Of a DNA stretch of 64,000 nucleotides, positions 45,336-60,300 are shown one piece after another. Each line of letters opens with the position of its first letter. Positions within the stretch are counted from its first letter, which is position 1. Below the pieces are notes generated by a model. It did not search any database and had not been told where the DNA came from. It saw only the letters and a program-made list of their open reading frames with translations. Position numbers and translations under genes: made by a program. The DNA is from Aphelocoma coerulescens (lineage: Eukaryota; Chordata; Aves; Passeriformes; Corvidae): the NCBI RefSeq assembly GCF_041296385.1, contig NC_091014.1:8097578-8161577 (forward strand), read 5' to 3'.

Positions 45336-48300
45336 CTGTCAAGAGACAATAAGCATTAGAACTATTGCTGTGCCATTCTAACAAGATATAAAATACAAAC
45401 TTAGGAGACAGGAAATGTAGTCTGGAATTCTAACCAATTATAAGCAATATTGCTCACACTAGACAGTTTGCAATTTTTAGTTTCACAGGATCACAGAACA
45501 GCTGGGGTTGGAAAGGACCTCTGGAGATCCTCTAGTCCAACCCCTTGCTAAAGCTGGTTCAGCTAGAGCATGTTGCACAGGACCACATCCAGGTGGGTTT
45601 TGAGTATCCTTAGAGAAGGTAAGTGATGACCAATATAGATGGATGTGGATGCAACGGTGTGACTTGCATTTGCAGCCATCAGGTATTACACTATCAGTGC
45701 TGACCCTCTGAGGGCACTGCAGGGAGATCCTTCTTCTGATGAGGAGTACTTGTTAGGTTACTTAAAAGTTTCACAGCACTGACATGTAAAATTATTTAAG
45801 AGAAAGCAAGGATCCACTAAGCACTGTCTGCAGAGACTCAAAAGCTCTATACACTGCTTTAATGAAAGGGACTGTCATACCTGTGAGAGTTGTCAAGGGC
45901 AAGACTGATTCACTATCTATATCATCCGTTGCCTGGATAAAACCATGGGAAGAAGGAACAATAAGCACAGTCTCATCATCTATTGTAGGTTGATCAACTT
46001 GTTCTTCTATTGTTGGGGAACCCAGGTCCTGCACAACACAGAACAGGCCATGAGAGTACATTCCTGGTAGCATAAACAAAAACCTGCATTGCTCAGCCAT
46101 ACTCCACAGTAAGCATCACACTCTGGATGACTTTTATCTCATTAAATTGAAATGTCAGCACCTGAGATATTTTATTTCAGCATTTACAGGACATGTTTCA
46201 TTTTAGCGTAGGCACCCAAAAACAATATGGGAAGAATTTCACCCTGTTGAGCAATATAAAGGCAGGTGGAGAGGAAAGGAGACACCGTGGTGATAAAATG
46301 TTCCCTTGCAAGTCGTATGTTTTGTCTGAAGAGGAATAATTAGGCTTTTCCACTACTTGCTGTCTAGATGTTCTGAAACTAGAACATTACATAGTACTTA
46401 CCTGCTCCACAAACACAACAGCTTTACCTTAAGTTTCACAACTCCTGTTGTCAAGTGTTAACTGAACACAGAGCTCGAAGACCCACTTGATTTGCTGTGC
46501 CTGTCACTGGCTGGAGGCTGGCTCCAGACATTTTTGCTGAACCTCATGATACCAGAAGATTGGCAACACACTGATTCCTTCCAGGTACAAGTTGTCAATA
46601 CCCTCACTCTCTTCCCGGCCTACCACAACTGCTGCTGCTGCCTCTTCCCTGGCTCCTGTGGTACTGGAATGGCAGTAACACATCTGGCTGACTCAGTGTC
46701 ACAGCACACTCCTCGTTCCACAAACACAGTGAAAAGTCATCCTACACAGTACTGCCAGAACCAGCAGAGATATTTGCATTCCAGCTTTTTTGTGTAACAT
46801 GTGTAAGGTTTGTTCAAACTTCAGGAATTCCTGATGTAGAATGCCTTCCACTGTTGCTGACACAGTGGAAGGTACCTAAATTTGTCCCTGTTTTCAGAGG
46901 GAGCAGGAATTGTTTAGGAGAGGTCACAGCCCTCTATGTTTAAGAAAATCCTCCTCCACCTTGGTTTTGTCAGGAAAACTTATTTCCCTACATAACTCCA
47001 CAATGTTTTTGCAAAGGCAGCTGCCTGAAAACCCCTTCCCTGATGCTGCTGAAGAGGAGCTGAGAACCTGTGCTGCAGCTCAGTGAACTGCACTAGGTCC
47101 CATCCACGAGGGCACCATGTGCCTGACCTGCAGGAGCAGCTCTCTGCAGAACACACAGCTCTGCCCACCAGCAGCACTGGGCTGGCAAGGCTTGAAACTG
47201 GGAAGAGGAGGCGTGACAAACTAAAGAAGCCATTGTGGCAAATGGGCACCTTTCCCAGCCAGAAATAATAAAACCCTGCAGCATGACTGCCTGCCTCCCA
47301 CTACCCACCCACAGTGACAATACAACCCTGGCAAGCTCATAAAAATAACACTGACTTAAAGAAAACAAAATTTAGGCATGTTTTTCTAGAGTAACTTTTT
47401 ACTGAGAATTACTCACAGACAGTTCACTATTTCCTAGAATTTAAATACACATGTCAAACTTGAATCTGACTAGAAGGGTAAGGCAAATTAGAATTACAAA
47501 TTCAGTTTGTTTTTCTGTAAAGAAAAAAAAAAGTTTATAGTTTTATATCCTGCTAGCCATAAGCAATTTGTACAAAGCTAAATTAGGAACTAGGTTAATA
47601 TCAAAAGTTTATTAATTCTATCTCGAGAAGCTGAAGTTTTAAACTTAAGAGTAGAAAGCTGATGGTCTGTGTCAAATGTTGAAAATCTTACCACAATTAC
47701 GTCAACCATGGCACAGAAAGAGGAAAATGGAAGAATAATCCCCAGCTTCGTATGTATGCAGGATTCAGAAGCTTCTGTAGTAGCAAACTTGAGATGTACA
47801 AAGATTCTCCCTTTTCTAAGAGCATAATGGATATGGACTGTCTATTAGAAGCTTCTTCAAAGACAAACCCAAAGCAGATCAGTGATGGATTTTTCAAGAC
47901 TGACAAAGCAGAAATACAGCTACTGTAGAGCACAGTGTTTTAAAAAAACAGGATGGGGTATTTCACTCTAACTCATCTTTTCCCACATTCTAACCTAATC
48001 AAACTTGTAAGGGAAGAAGTATTTTCTACCCACTAAGGAGTGTTATCTTCTTTTTAGCACCTCTGTTTTCTGTGACTTAGTCATTTTCATAATTCCAACA
48101 AGTTAAAGATGGAGGAATTTAGTATAAACAATCCAAATACCTGTAATCATGTGGATAAACTCATCTCTGCATCTCAGGTGTTGGAGATGAATAAATCTGA
48201 GGCCAGAGAGAGAACTAGCTTAACGCTTCAAATTCCCATTTAACAGATACTTGACTGGAGCAGTACGTTTAACAGAAGTCCTCCAAACTGGAAACTGTGA

Positions 48301-51300
48301 TACATCTTGAAGTATGTCATTAGATTCATAAAGCAAAACCTAAATACCTCGCCTCCTTTGCTCAATCTATCTATTGATGCAGGTGTGTTGGACAATTAAC
48401 AGCCCAGTTTAAAGCAACAGCCTCAAACAGGAATCACATGAAGGCAACTGTTCAGTGCCACCAAAGTTCCAGCTTTCCACTGTCACCATTCAGAAGTACC
48501 TTGAGTACTGAAATGATTCCACAGCTAGTGAGGTATTCAGTGCTTCAAATGAAGTCACATATCAGCCTCAGTACCTAATTAGATGCTGTTACTTTCATAC
48601 TCATGCCAACAGAGCTCAAGGATAGAGGATCTCAACAAATACTTGTAGAACTGATAGAGAATCACAGAACTGTTTGGATTGGAAGGGACCTTGAAGATCA
48701 TCTAGTTCTAACTCCCTGCCACAGGCAAGGACACCTTTTGCGAGACCAGGCTGCTCAAAGCCCTGTCCAAAGCCTTGAACACTTCCAGAGATGAGGCAGC
48801 CCACAACTTCTCTGGGCAACCTGTTCCAGTGCCTCACCACCCTCACAGGGAAGAATTTCTTCCTAATACTTCATCTAAACCTACACTTTCAGTGTGAAGC
48901 CATCCTCCTTTGTCCTTTCACTATATGCTCTTATAAATTAGTCTCTCCATCTTTCTTGTATCCTCCCTTCAAGTACCAATATACATGAAATCACTGAGAT
49001 ATTTCAGACAAATAGCCTAACATAAAGCCCAAAGATACAATGAAATCATTCTCTATGCAGAAGTGAGGAAAATATCAAATATCATGCCCTCCCTTACCTC
49101 AGTAACGTACGTGCTGGGTAAATCAGAGTGAGAATCCTCATCCTGTTTCAGGCTGGCATCTGCAATCTCCTCCTCTGTTCTTACCATAACTCCATCCATC
49201 AGTTCTCTGCTATTCCTGCTACTAAATTTGGAAGCATCATCTTCGTTGTAGGCTGACTGCTCTTCGTCACTCAGTTTGGACTGATGGATATCATCTGGGA
49301 AAGTATTTGTTCCCAGGGTGTCTGGAGGATCTGTCAGGTCAGCTGACTGAATGTCTGAATCCACAGTCAGTTCTGTCTGGGTGACAGAGGACGAGATGTC
49401 TTCGGCAGCAACAGTGCGGATTATGACACTCGGCGTGTGGCACTGCACTGTGACGTTGTCACTTGTGTTTAACAAATGCTCTGGCTGTGAGCAGCATTTG
49501 CAAAAAAGAGACAAATAAAACCCCCAAAAAGGTCAGAGACTTTCCTGTAACTATCTACAAATCTTTCAAGCAAATACAAGCAAAAGATTCAAATTGCTAA
49601 GTGTAGTTTAGAGTTTTATATACACAGGATGACAGCCCAGATTATCTGTTGACCTTTCCTGCTCCTAAATGATAACTTTGTAGACTGAATGTGGTGTCGT
49701 CTGTTCTTTAAATCACAAATAAAGTAAAAATAAAACAGTATGAAAGAGGCAACCATTCAGGTGAGGATCACTGTAGATTCAAAAGGTCAAGGTTTTTTCA
49801 ACTGAATTTTGCATCACTTTTGTGATTCAATCTCCAGTTTGCTTCCCCCTTCCTCCCTCTACCAAAAAGCAATACTTGGCACTACTATTGAAGTGTTGTG
49901 AACCATTATCTGTGAGAGTAACTGAAAATATCACAAAACAAGGAGATTTGGTTTTGCTGGGGACCAAGCCACTAAATGGAGACATCCTGTTCAGAACTTG
50001 CTCACTAAGCTAAGTTTTGAAGCAACCTGAGGCTGCTTTTTAAAAACAATACACATCCCCCCAAAATCTTAGTCTTCAGGATTTTAAGCCAGGTAACATT
50101 GTTACGACTTAAGAACTGCTTTGCAAATTTAACATGCATGTGCAGGGCCCTACCTTGCAATGTCCCCCTTCCCCCAGTGCCCAAAGCCCGGAGCTGTCCC
50201 CGCCCAGAGCTCTTACAGATAAGGCGTGAACGATGATCTGCTCCGGGGAGGCTGGAGCTGCCGAGGCCGTCAGGGTCATGGTGGGACTCGTTGTCAGCGT
50301 TAAAGGGAGGCCTTGGCTCGAGCTTGTCTGCAGTAAGTAGGTACCTGGTGTCCCAGTCGGCTGGAGGTGGAAAGACTACAAAGACAACACAGGTTTAATA
50401 CCCAAACACATTGCCCAGGCCATACTGGAGCATTTTGATTTACATGAACCAGCCTAACCGTAACTCCTCTGGAAAACCACCACACAAATCCAATCCAATC
50501 CCTTCTGCACTGACTGCTGTACTGCACTCAAAAAACAGAAAAAAACTCATCTAGAGCCCTAGGCTACCAAGGCAACTATTAAGGGCAGGAGCCCAGCAGG
50601 TCTGTATTATGCAGTACAACAGTAGGTAAGAAAGGAATGAATTCAACTTACTTTTGCTTTGAGATGAAAGAGAAACTGTGCTATAAATTACAGGACAATG
50701 GAACTGACACAATCCTTACTTGCTGGGAGCTTTCTCTGGCTCCTCTATTTCAGATTTCAACAATGCAAAAAATCCAAGCACAAAGGAAAACTTAATGCAA
50801 ATTTAAAGCATTTAACTGTAATTCACAGTTTACCTTGCAGCCCTAATGGATTACATTTTCAGAAATAAGTTTTTTAAATTCTTTCTACTTGAATTTATTT
50901 TTTAATGCACAGTTCTATAGTGTAAGAAGTAGCTGGGCTTAAAAGAAAAAAACCACAATAACAAATACCAGTTACTTACTGGAAGAATCTCAAAGGTTTG
51001 CAGTGTTCCACTGTTCAGTGTTATTGTCTCAGAGTCAACAGTAGCAGCAGGGGAATCGGTTGAGGCTGCAAAAGGAAGGAAAAAAAAAAAAAGAAAAGGA
51101 AAGTAGTAAACCAGAATGTTCAGCCCTGCAGAGAGCATAACATACTATAATTAATACATGGCAGGGTACTGTTAATTCCACTAAGAGGAAAAAGAAAACT
51201 GGCTGCAATCCTAATGACAAAGTTCTCTAATTGGTACCCAAGACACAATACTATTTAAAGAGAGCATTCTACAATCCAAAAGAGCAAAAGAAACTAAGTA

Positions 51301-54300
51301 TGGGTTTAGCACACAGAGATAAAAGCAGACAAAGTTTCTGACGTGATCTAATTACTTTCTGTAATGAGATTTGCAAGAGGTTCTAATGTAACGATACCTT
51401 TGGTGTAATGATATGCTTTGGATCATGTACTGCTTGCTTTAAACTGGTGTCAGACTTAATATTGTTGTGTTTCCCACAGACCTCTTTTTTTTTTGTATTT
51501 TTAATCTTTTCTGCCCTCCACAGTGTGTCCACCCTGATGAAAAGATCAGATGCTTCACAAGATATTTGCCTAACCTATGTGTTATGACTGCAGTGTACAA
51601 AAGCTGTAAGTATTACTACAACTGTGTTAATTATTTATGCGGTTATCTCCATTAATTCTAAAAGCAATGAAAAAAAAGCATTGAAAACAGTTGATGTACC
51701 AGGTTAAGATCACCAGGTCTAAACAACTTGCAACCCAAAACTTTATAACCTTAATTACGATTTTTACTTAGTCTTAAAAAACAAATCACAAGTTCCAGGA
51801 AGCTGAAACCAAATTAATACTCTCCCTGGGACTTTCCAGTATTTTCCTAAATACTAAAAGGGCAAAAGATCTACAAGATGGTAACAGTGACCCAAGCACT
51901 AGGAAACTTTGCCACCTCAGACTCTGTGGCTGCAAAAGACAGTAATTTTGGTCTCTTAAGAAGATAAAAGCTCCATTTTTGAAGCTTTTATTGTTGTAGT
52001 GGCATGTTCAAGGTTTCCTGCTGCAGATTTGCTGGTACTCAGTAGCAGGGCTGTAAAGTGTGGCCTGTCAGTCACCCAGCCAGCTATACTCATAAAACCT
52101 CAGGAACTGCCCCTTTGAAACCCTGAGCCTTCCACCAAATGCAGCTGAAAGTGGCTAATAGCTTCAGCTCTCATGGGACTGTGAAACACACAATACAAAA
52201 GTCACTTGCATTACACAACCAGAAATTCTTTAGAAAACCAGACTAAAATGGGGGAAAAGGCTTGCTAGGCAGACAGAGGCGAGTCAAGTCACAAAATAAC
52301 CACTACAGGATTCAATTCAGAAAGAACTAAAGGTTCCAGGATCCCAGCCCCTCTTGCCTGCTCATCAAAACCCATCAGCTTCAATCAAGCTTCATCAAAG
52401 TCTGAGACCACTGGCATATTATGACAGATAAAAAGTTCTTGGCTTGGTGTCATGTGTCATTCTAATTAGAAAATAAATCTCATAAAATGAAGATAGCACT
52501 TAACAAATAAACAGATTAATACAGGTTAATCTAATAAAATTATAAACAGAAAATTGTTTGCCAAATGCCCATTCAGTCACAGTCTGAAGAATCAGTTTGT
52601 AGCCTGATCAACTTAGCTCAGTTGGTCAGAGCAGGGTGCTAATAATGCCAAGGTTGTGGGTCCAACCCCTGTACAGGCCATTCACTTAAGAGTTGGGACT
52701 CAATGATCCACATGGATCCCTTCCAATTCAGAATATTCTGTAACTGATTTGGTAATCAGCAAGACAAAAGCAATAATTTTTCCTAATAAAATTTACAAAT
52801 GCCAAATGGTGCAAAACAATATACAGTGCAGATGACAGACTGCATGTGACTGGAGTTACTTAGTAAGATTAGTTACAAAATCAAGCAATAAGAACTACAC
52901 TCAGAGCAGACCTGGTAATCAATGTCAGATAATGAGCAAAGTTCATCCTAAAGAGCATGGGAAGCACCAACTTAAAAAAAAATACAGTGGTTTAGCAGAA
53001 CACTAGCTGAATGTTGGTGTGACTTGGCAGCTAACACTTTCCAAGTGTTTGTGTCTAGAAATAACTGTGTAATAAAGAGCAGGACTAGAAAAAAACACAC
53101 CTTCCCTTCAGTGCCCTGCATCAGAACTTACGGACAACAGTCTATGTAATTTACAAAAGGAGATCTTGTGCACCATGTTCCTTGTTCTACACAAGAGTGA
53201 CCAGAACAAACATATATAAGGAATAAACACATATGCTCTATCTTCATTAAGAGGTTTGTGTACTGAGGGCTTTTCAAAGAACAGGTTATGTGGCAAACTC
53301 CTGTGTGCTCACACACAGACACACCTGCAACACCTGTGTCCAGGTACTCCAACTGTAGCTTCTTGGAACTGCTGTCACAGCAATATCTGCATTTGCCTAA
53401 CAATGTTAGAAATAGGTAAATGGAACCCAGAAATGTTTCATCTGAAGTTATGGCAAGACCAAGGGAGAATTAATACAACTCTTTTAAGACATACTCAATC
53501 CTCCTCCACCACCTTAACATGAGAAAGCTTCAGGTTTTGTGTGAGTGGTTTCAGTACTTACAGACGTGGGTGATCTGCACTGGGATCTGCAGAGCTGCCA
53601 TGGGACTCGGGGCACTGCCCGTGCTCTCCTCCAAGCGAGCCACCCGGATCTGCACGTGCTGCACCCCAGAGCTGGAGTTAGTGTTTGCTAATCCACTGCC
53701 ACATTTGTTGTCTGGAAGCTGGTGCCCTGGATTGTTTTTTTGGTTCTCGTGGAGCTGTTTAAGACCCTTTATCAGCACTGAGAGAAAAAACACTCATGCT
53801 AAAGCAGGTTGAAGAAGGACATTTGAAATACTGCAATTGGTGACCTACCCAAGATGAAAAGAGCAAATGAAATTGTACAGAATCTGGAACTTAAACAATC
53901 TCCAGAGATATAGAAACTAGAAATTTAGCACATACATAGACCATTTATAGTCAACTACTGCAGTGAACTATATTTCCCCATGGAACCCAGGCATTTCACG
54001 ATGCTTGGGGAGATAAAAGAACACACAGCCCATACAATTTTGGAACTCTCTCCAGTGATGCATGGTATATGCCCAAGCTACAATCAAGTGCCAGTATCAC
54101 TACTTGTGTAATGATGCTATCAAAAGTAAATCCTCCAATCTTCTACAACACAGAAGCAGATTTGTTTAAGAGCTTGACAGAAATGTCACTGAAAACAGGG
54201 AGCAAGAGACAATGAATCCCACAGTGGTTATATTACAATTCTTCACCTGTGCACAAAGATGCCCATTGCTCCAACAGAATCACCCACCCTTCTTCTCTAT

Positions 54301-57300
54301 AATTGCTTTGGCCCTGCTGAGGGAGCAGCTGACGTAACAGCAGGCTACAAAACCTGAGGCCTCAGCTTTTCTAGTATTCATTACAGCAAACTGCCTAAAC
54401 ATCTCCCTTTGTCAGGGAAAAGACAGCAGAGTCTGTTGATTCAGTGCTGCATTTATATTATGAATTATTTGATGCAACAGCTGCCTATTAATGTGTGGTA
54501 ACAGAGGCTCTCCTCCCAGCTGCAGCCTCCAGGCAGGACTAATATATAACCACACTGTCAACCACAGCACAAGTGTGCATTAAGTTACATCTTTCATTAA
54601 TTATGACATGACTAATCTCTCTGAATTTTTTTTCCTCTCCTCAAGTCAGACAAGGGAGGTCACAAACACCCCTTTGGCTTAGGCACTAGGTGTCTCCAAG
54701 CCAAAATGGGAAAATGGTATGAGATGTATTTGGGGGAGCTTTATACTCCTGACTCCTCTCCTCACTGCAGCTAGTAGTAGATCTACCTTCTGTCTACAGC
54801 TAAGGCTCAGCACCTGACAGAGATTACATTTTAACATCTTAAAGGTAACACATCTAACCTGAGGCCATAGTTAGGCTGCAGATACATATCCTCTTCCACC
54901 TGAAGAGGTCACTGCCCTCCATACCAAAGATCAGCATCATCTGAGATCTGCCAGCTGAGCTGCTTATATACATGCTCTCACTTTAGCCAAAGTGAGAAGG
55001 GATGGCAAAATCTGTCTAGTTGTACACATCAGCTTGGCTTGTTTGACTGAAACATTTAAGGACTGCTTTTAGAAGCAATTCAGCCAGCAGATCCAAGGGG
55101 CCAGTAACTTCCAGCAAAGGAGCAATGTGCTCTTTGGCCAGCAATGCTATAAGCAGACAACAAAATGCAGCCTTATTCCTTTGACATATGTGAAAGGGGC
55201 TTTCAGAAGATAAGTGTGCAAATAGTACATTACCAGGGAATGAAACATCTTTGTGGTTTGCAATCTGTCTTTTAATGGTCCACCATTTACTCCGAAGCCA
55301 CTGTGGGGAGCGGACACTACTCCATCCTTCAGCCAGTAAATCCCAATTGATGTCATTTTCATCAGAAACTTCAAGTTCCGCTATCCTGGCAGGACACAGA
55401 AGATGTTGACCCGTTAGAAACTTCCCTCCAGACCGGCAGGGGTGTTGCACTAGTCCGGCCGTGTCACACGTAACAGCGCAGAATGACATGCTAGTGACCA
55501 GCCCACCAGAGCTCAGGAATCGACACAGGCTTCCAAGGCTCCACGCTGCCAGAGGTCAAGCAGAATCATAAACAACAGAAGATGGACTAGACCTGTTAGA
55601 TGACCCAGTCCATCTCCTTGCCATGCAGGATTATTCTCCTTATTTACTTATACATTAGGATTTAGATCAGATTATCGTGAAGCATTCCAAGTGGTGGTAC
55701 TTGCATCTTTTCTTTTTGAAAAAACATTCCCCAAACACATCTCCATGGCAGGAAATACTTCCTGAGATTCACTCTGAACTTTCACTTAATTAATTTCATG
55801 TTATGATATTTACTTGTTTTCTTCTAAGTAACAATCATCCATCCTTAACACAGATTTTTGCCTTCTCTCAGATGCTTCTTAGCCAAAGTAGATGAAGTCA
55901 ACTACAGCATTAAACACTTTCTCATAAATCAATCCCACCAGGCTCTCCACATAAGGGACAGTCTTCTCTACCAGAATCTGTTTGAAATCACTAAAAATCT
56001 CTGAATTGCCCTTATCTGTACATGGAGCATATGAAAGAGAGGTGAATAGTGAGGGGAAAATATTTTTGTGGAAGTTAAGAAAAGTCCTCTTCAGAAACAA
56101 AGCAAGAGCACTCTTGCAAGCTAAAGAAAGAAAAAAGTAAAAATTAAAAAAATGACCAAAACCAACCCTGTAGGATGAGTAAATGATATCTGGACAGACC
56201 AAACCAGAAATACTAAGAAATATACCCAGCACATTCTGAAATGTGGAATCAGGCTCCTCATTTTGAGTTCATGTCAAACAGCTTCAGTAAATTTGTTAAT
56301 ACTACTTTGTAAGTAATCCCTGGATGTCTTGGCTTTTTATTCCCACCCAACCATAAAAATCCACTGGCTAAAAAGCCTGAGTTAAAGGCATTCAAAATGG
56401 GAGGAGGACTGGAGAGAGCAAAAGATTTCCAAAGTCACTACCAGGCTGCCAGTTCAAATGTAGTCAGAGATGCTGATATCCAATCAGTGTTTGGTGGCCT
56501 ACATGAAATTAATTTGCAGTCTCAGTTTAGCTCTTTGTAGACAAGACGTCCACATCACAAACCACCACCACACTTGACCCTTGTTGGTCATCTCAGCAGA
56601 GAGGCCAAGGACTGAACGGGCAGGGAGACTGAGCTACCCTCCAGTTAAGGGTTAAAGCGCATCGGTGGGGCAACGTGTGGGAAGCTTGCACGGTTTGCTG
56701 CCTGTGCTGTACCTTTTCTGTGGAATAAAGAAGACTTCAGTCTCCAGGGTTTTCAATCTGACACCTTTCACGAACACTAACATTCACTAAAAAAACAAAA
56801 AACAAAAAATATGTTCAATAATAAATCTCTGGGAACTGTAAACACAGCAGTGATTTTTGGAAGATTCTAGAATTTTCAGTGTCTAGGAAACCAGCAAAAT
56901 GGACCCCAATGGAATCCTGCTAGCAACACATATGACACACCTCTAAAAGTAACTAAAATAACAAACCTCAAGATCAGATTTATTTCATCCTCCTTGGTCC
57001 ACTCGGTGCCCCCACTCTGTTTCCAGTTGAGATAGTTGAGCCATTTAGAGCGGCACTGTTTCTCCGAGCGCGTCCCGACCCGTTCAGCCACAGCAGCCCA
57101 TGACACACCTTGTGTGACAATGTCACCTGGCTCTGTGCTTGTCAGCTCGTGCACTACTTCTGCCAGTCTTTTTTCTTCTTTCTCTGTCCACTTTCCTGAA
57201 AGAGTGAGAAGCCCTCCAACTTAACTAGCAGCAGATACCCTCTGTCCTGATCCGCAACATGCTAGCAGACATGTCCAACACCTTATTCCAGATGTAAATA

Positions 57301-60300
57301 CTGACTTGTGAAGAACAAGCAACTGTTCTTAATTATTAACAATTTATATCCGTTCTTGATTAACAAATCAACAATTCTGTTGTTCTGCTGCCAAATTTCT
57401 CTCTTTTTCTCTCACAGATGAATGAGGCCACACAGAACTTCTCCAAACAGGGACCAAAGCAAACTGATCCAAGCTATCTGAACTGTGTTAGCTGGAGTGA
57501 ATTAACCACACAACAATTTAGTGGACATTAATCACATGAGGTCTGCCTAAATTTTCCTTTATATTTGAATATATACATTAAAAAATAAACAATATTTTAC
57601 TCCTCAAGTGCATCTGTCTCTCTCGACACCAAACATTCAATTTAAGTTTGCAACTGTTAAACACAAAGGACAGAATTTTAAACAGAATATCCATTTCTGA
57701 CACCAGCATTTACCTCACCTGTGTTGCAGGTATCCTTCATCAGTCTACATCGATCCTTTACAGATGAAGCACTTCTCCCCAGGGCAGCTCCTATTGTGGC
57801 CCAATCATTACCGTGCTTTACTCTCAGCCTAAAGAGAAACGTGCTCATTAGCACTATATCCAGTTAGGAAATTACCAAAATATCAAATATTCTCTAATAA
57901 AAACAAGATGAACATGCAGTTTACAGGCCTAAAGACAGAATGGGGAATCCCTTTGCTACTTCATTATTAATATTTTCTGCTATTTTTCCTATGTGTTTCT
58001 AGAAGCCTTTTGGGCCAGCTAAGCCACAAGACACTTATAAAATGCTTAACATCTGTCTTGCAAGAACATTGTGAGGCTTAATGAGTGTGTTAAACACAAT
58101 ATGAATGTTTAGATAAATAGCCAATTTCCATTCCATACAGGTTCCTCAATGATTCTCAGGTGGTGTAGAGAGCACTTGGAAATTTAAATAATGCCCGATG
58201 AAAACCCAGGCATCCTACAATTCAAATTAAGCAAAACACTGCATAATCATGTTCATCATTTTAACAATCATTTTCCTCCTTCACATGACAGCAGGTTGCT
58301 TAAAATGACTAGTTCTGACACATCTGGAACCACAGGCACCTTGTGAATGACACAAACCAGCTCAACTGATCCAAACAGATATATCAATGCAATGCAATAT
58401 ACCCCCTTCCTTCCTTCAGTCCAACAGTTTCTTCCAACTGCTTAACCCTGGAAATGTGCAGGAGGAAAAGTCTGCAGCCCCATCTCCTTGATCTATCAGG
58501 TTCCTACTCAAAATTAGGCTTTTTGAGCTGTACTCATAGTTTATGTATCTGTAATACTTCCTAGGGGAGATCCTACTCTTGCCCTGCCACTTCCATTAGG
58601 ATAACCTTTGTTCAGATTTCCTGAAGAAATGGCATTTCTGTTTCTCGTAACCACAAATATTGACTGTGCTTGTAAAAATCGGAAACATTCCCAGTTACAA
58701 CAGAAGCCTGGCTTTAGAACTTTGTTGCATATTGTTAGGTCCTGAACACACACTAGAAAACAATTTTAAAAGAATCCAAATGTAGTTTCATTTTTCTTTA
58801 GATAGTAACCACTATTTTTGGATAGTGCTGGAGCAGTCAAATTTATTTGTAACTCTTCAGCGATTTCATATAAGGAAACCTTTAAAAATTAATCAAGCTA
58901 CTAAATACAAACAAGAAAGAGTGACCTTGTTCATAAGATGACTTACTCTTTAAGCTTTTCAATTTCCTCAGGAGTATACCTAAGCAACAGGTAAATAAAA
59001 AGACATTATTTTAAACAGAAAGTTTACAGCATAAATATTTTTATTTTACTAACCACACAGCACACATTTAGTTGTTCTGCTAAGATTAGAGATAAGGGAT
59101 TCCAGCTGTAAGAAACAATCTGACCGAATATTTTGGAAGAATGTGAGAAACAAATGCCATTTTCCACATTAGTGCATTTCTAAGGTTAACTGGTATAACA
59201 TTCCTCTCATTTGTCAGAAAAATTCCTCATTCTCCATGATCTTACTCCTATGAATAAAATAAGAATTTTCTGCATTAGTCTTTCAAATAAACAGCTACTT
59301 CTTCCTTACTGTCCCAGTCCACCATCACCATAAAGCTGATTTTCCATCAAAAAAGCAAATCAGCTTTGAGAAGGTTTTTTGGTTTTCAACTACCTTCAAA
59401 AATTAAAATATAATATCCTTTCTGGATGGCACCACACCACTGTTTTAAAGAAGGGCAAGCAAGGGCATAAGAGGTGAAGATCAGTTACTTCCAGGTCACA
59501 GGTCTAGAAAAAGTTACATCTCAGAAGATCCAAGCTTGTGTCCAAGTTTTCTCATCATGTCAGAATCTGTTATTCACCTTTGCTTTGGGTTTTTTGTTTG
59601 TCTGTTTTTTAAAGTTGTCATTGAATACCATCAATTGAACACAACTATTGTCATGGCTGATCTATCAGAATTGAGTAGAGGTAACATATTAAGAAGATCT
59701 AGGTCTGTTTGGCTAAAATTTTGTCTCACATGGAACATGTCAAACATAAATACATGACCCTACTCATACCAATAAAACCATGCAGCATTAGAAGGTTTCA
59801 TACTTTCCAACATGGTTTCTGTCATCATACATGCGAAGAACTCTTCTATAGACAGCAAAGAGAGGCCGATTCAGACCCCAAGCTATTGTCCTGTAGAAAT
59901 CTTTTCTTTCATCTTTTGACATTTCAAATATAATTTCAGTGGCATCTTTTATTCCACGGGCCTAGAACAAAGCATTTAAAAAAAAAAAACAAAAACAAAA
60001 ACCACAAACAAAACACCTTAGATAAAGTCTCCTAGGAATCAAGAAGTAGAACACAAGAACTGAAGCCATTATGCAACTTTCTGTGTATCACAAATACTAC
60101 AGTCTGAAAGTAAAACTGAGTATTTATGGATTAGCTCCCACAAATACAAATCCTTGAAGAGTAGGTTTTGTTGTTTTGGTTTTTTTTACGTTGGAGTCCA
60201 GGGAGACACAAAAGCTCTAACTCCTGTCCACATTTAAGAAAAAAAAAATCCGTCCAATGTGTATTTTAGATCAAAAATTGAACCATCATATATAACATCA

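Noticed and set aside
52602..52680. A functional tRNA-Ile gene
   Set aside because: The head has extra bases and substitutions in the acceptor region and runs straight into a CR1-type tail with no Pol III terminator, so it is a SINE copy.
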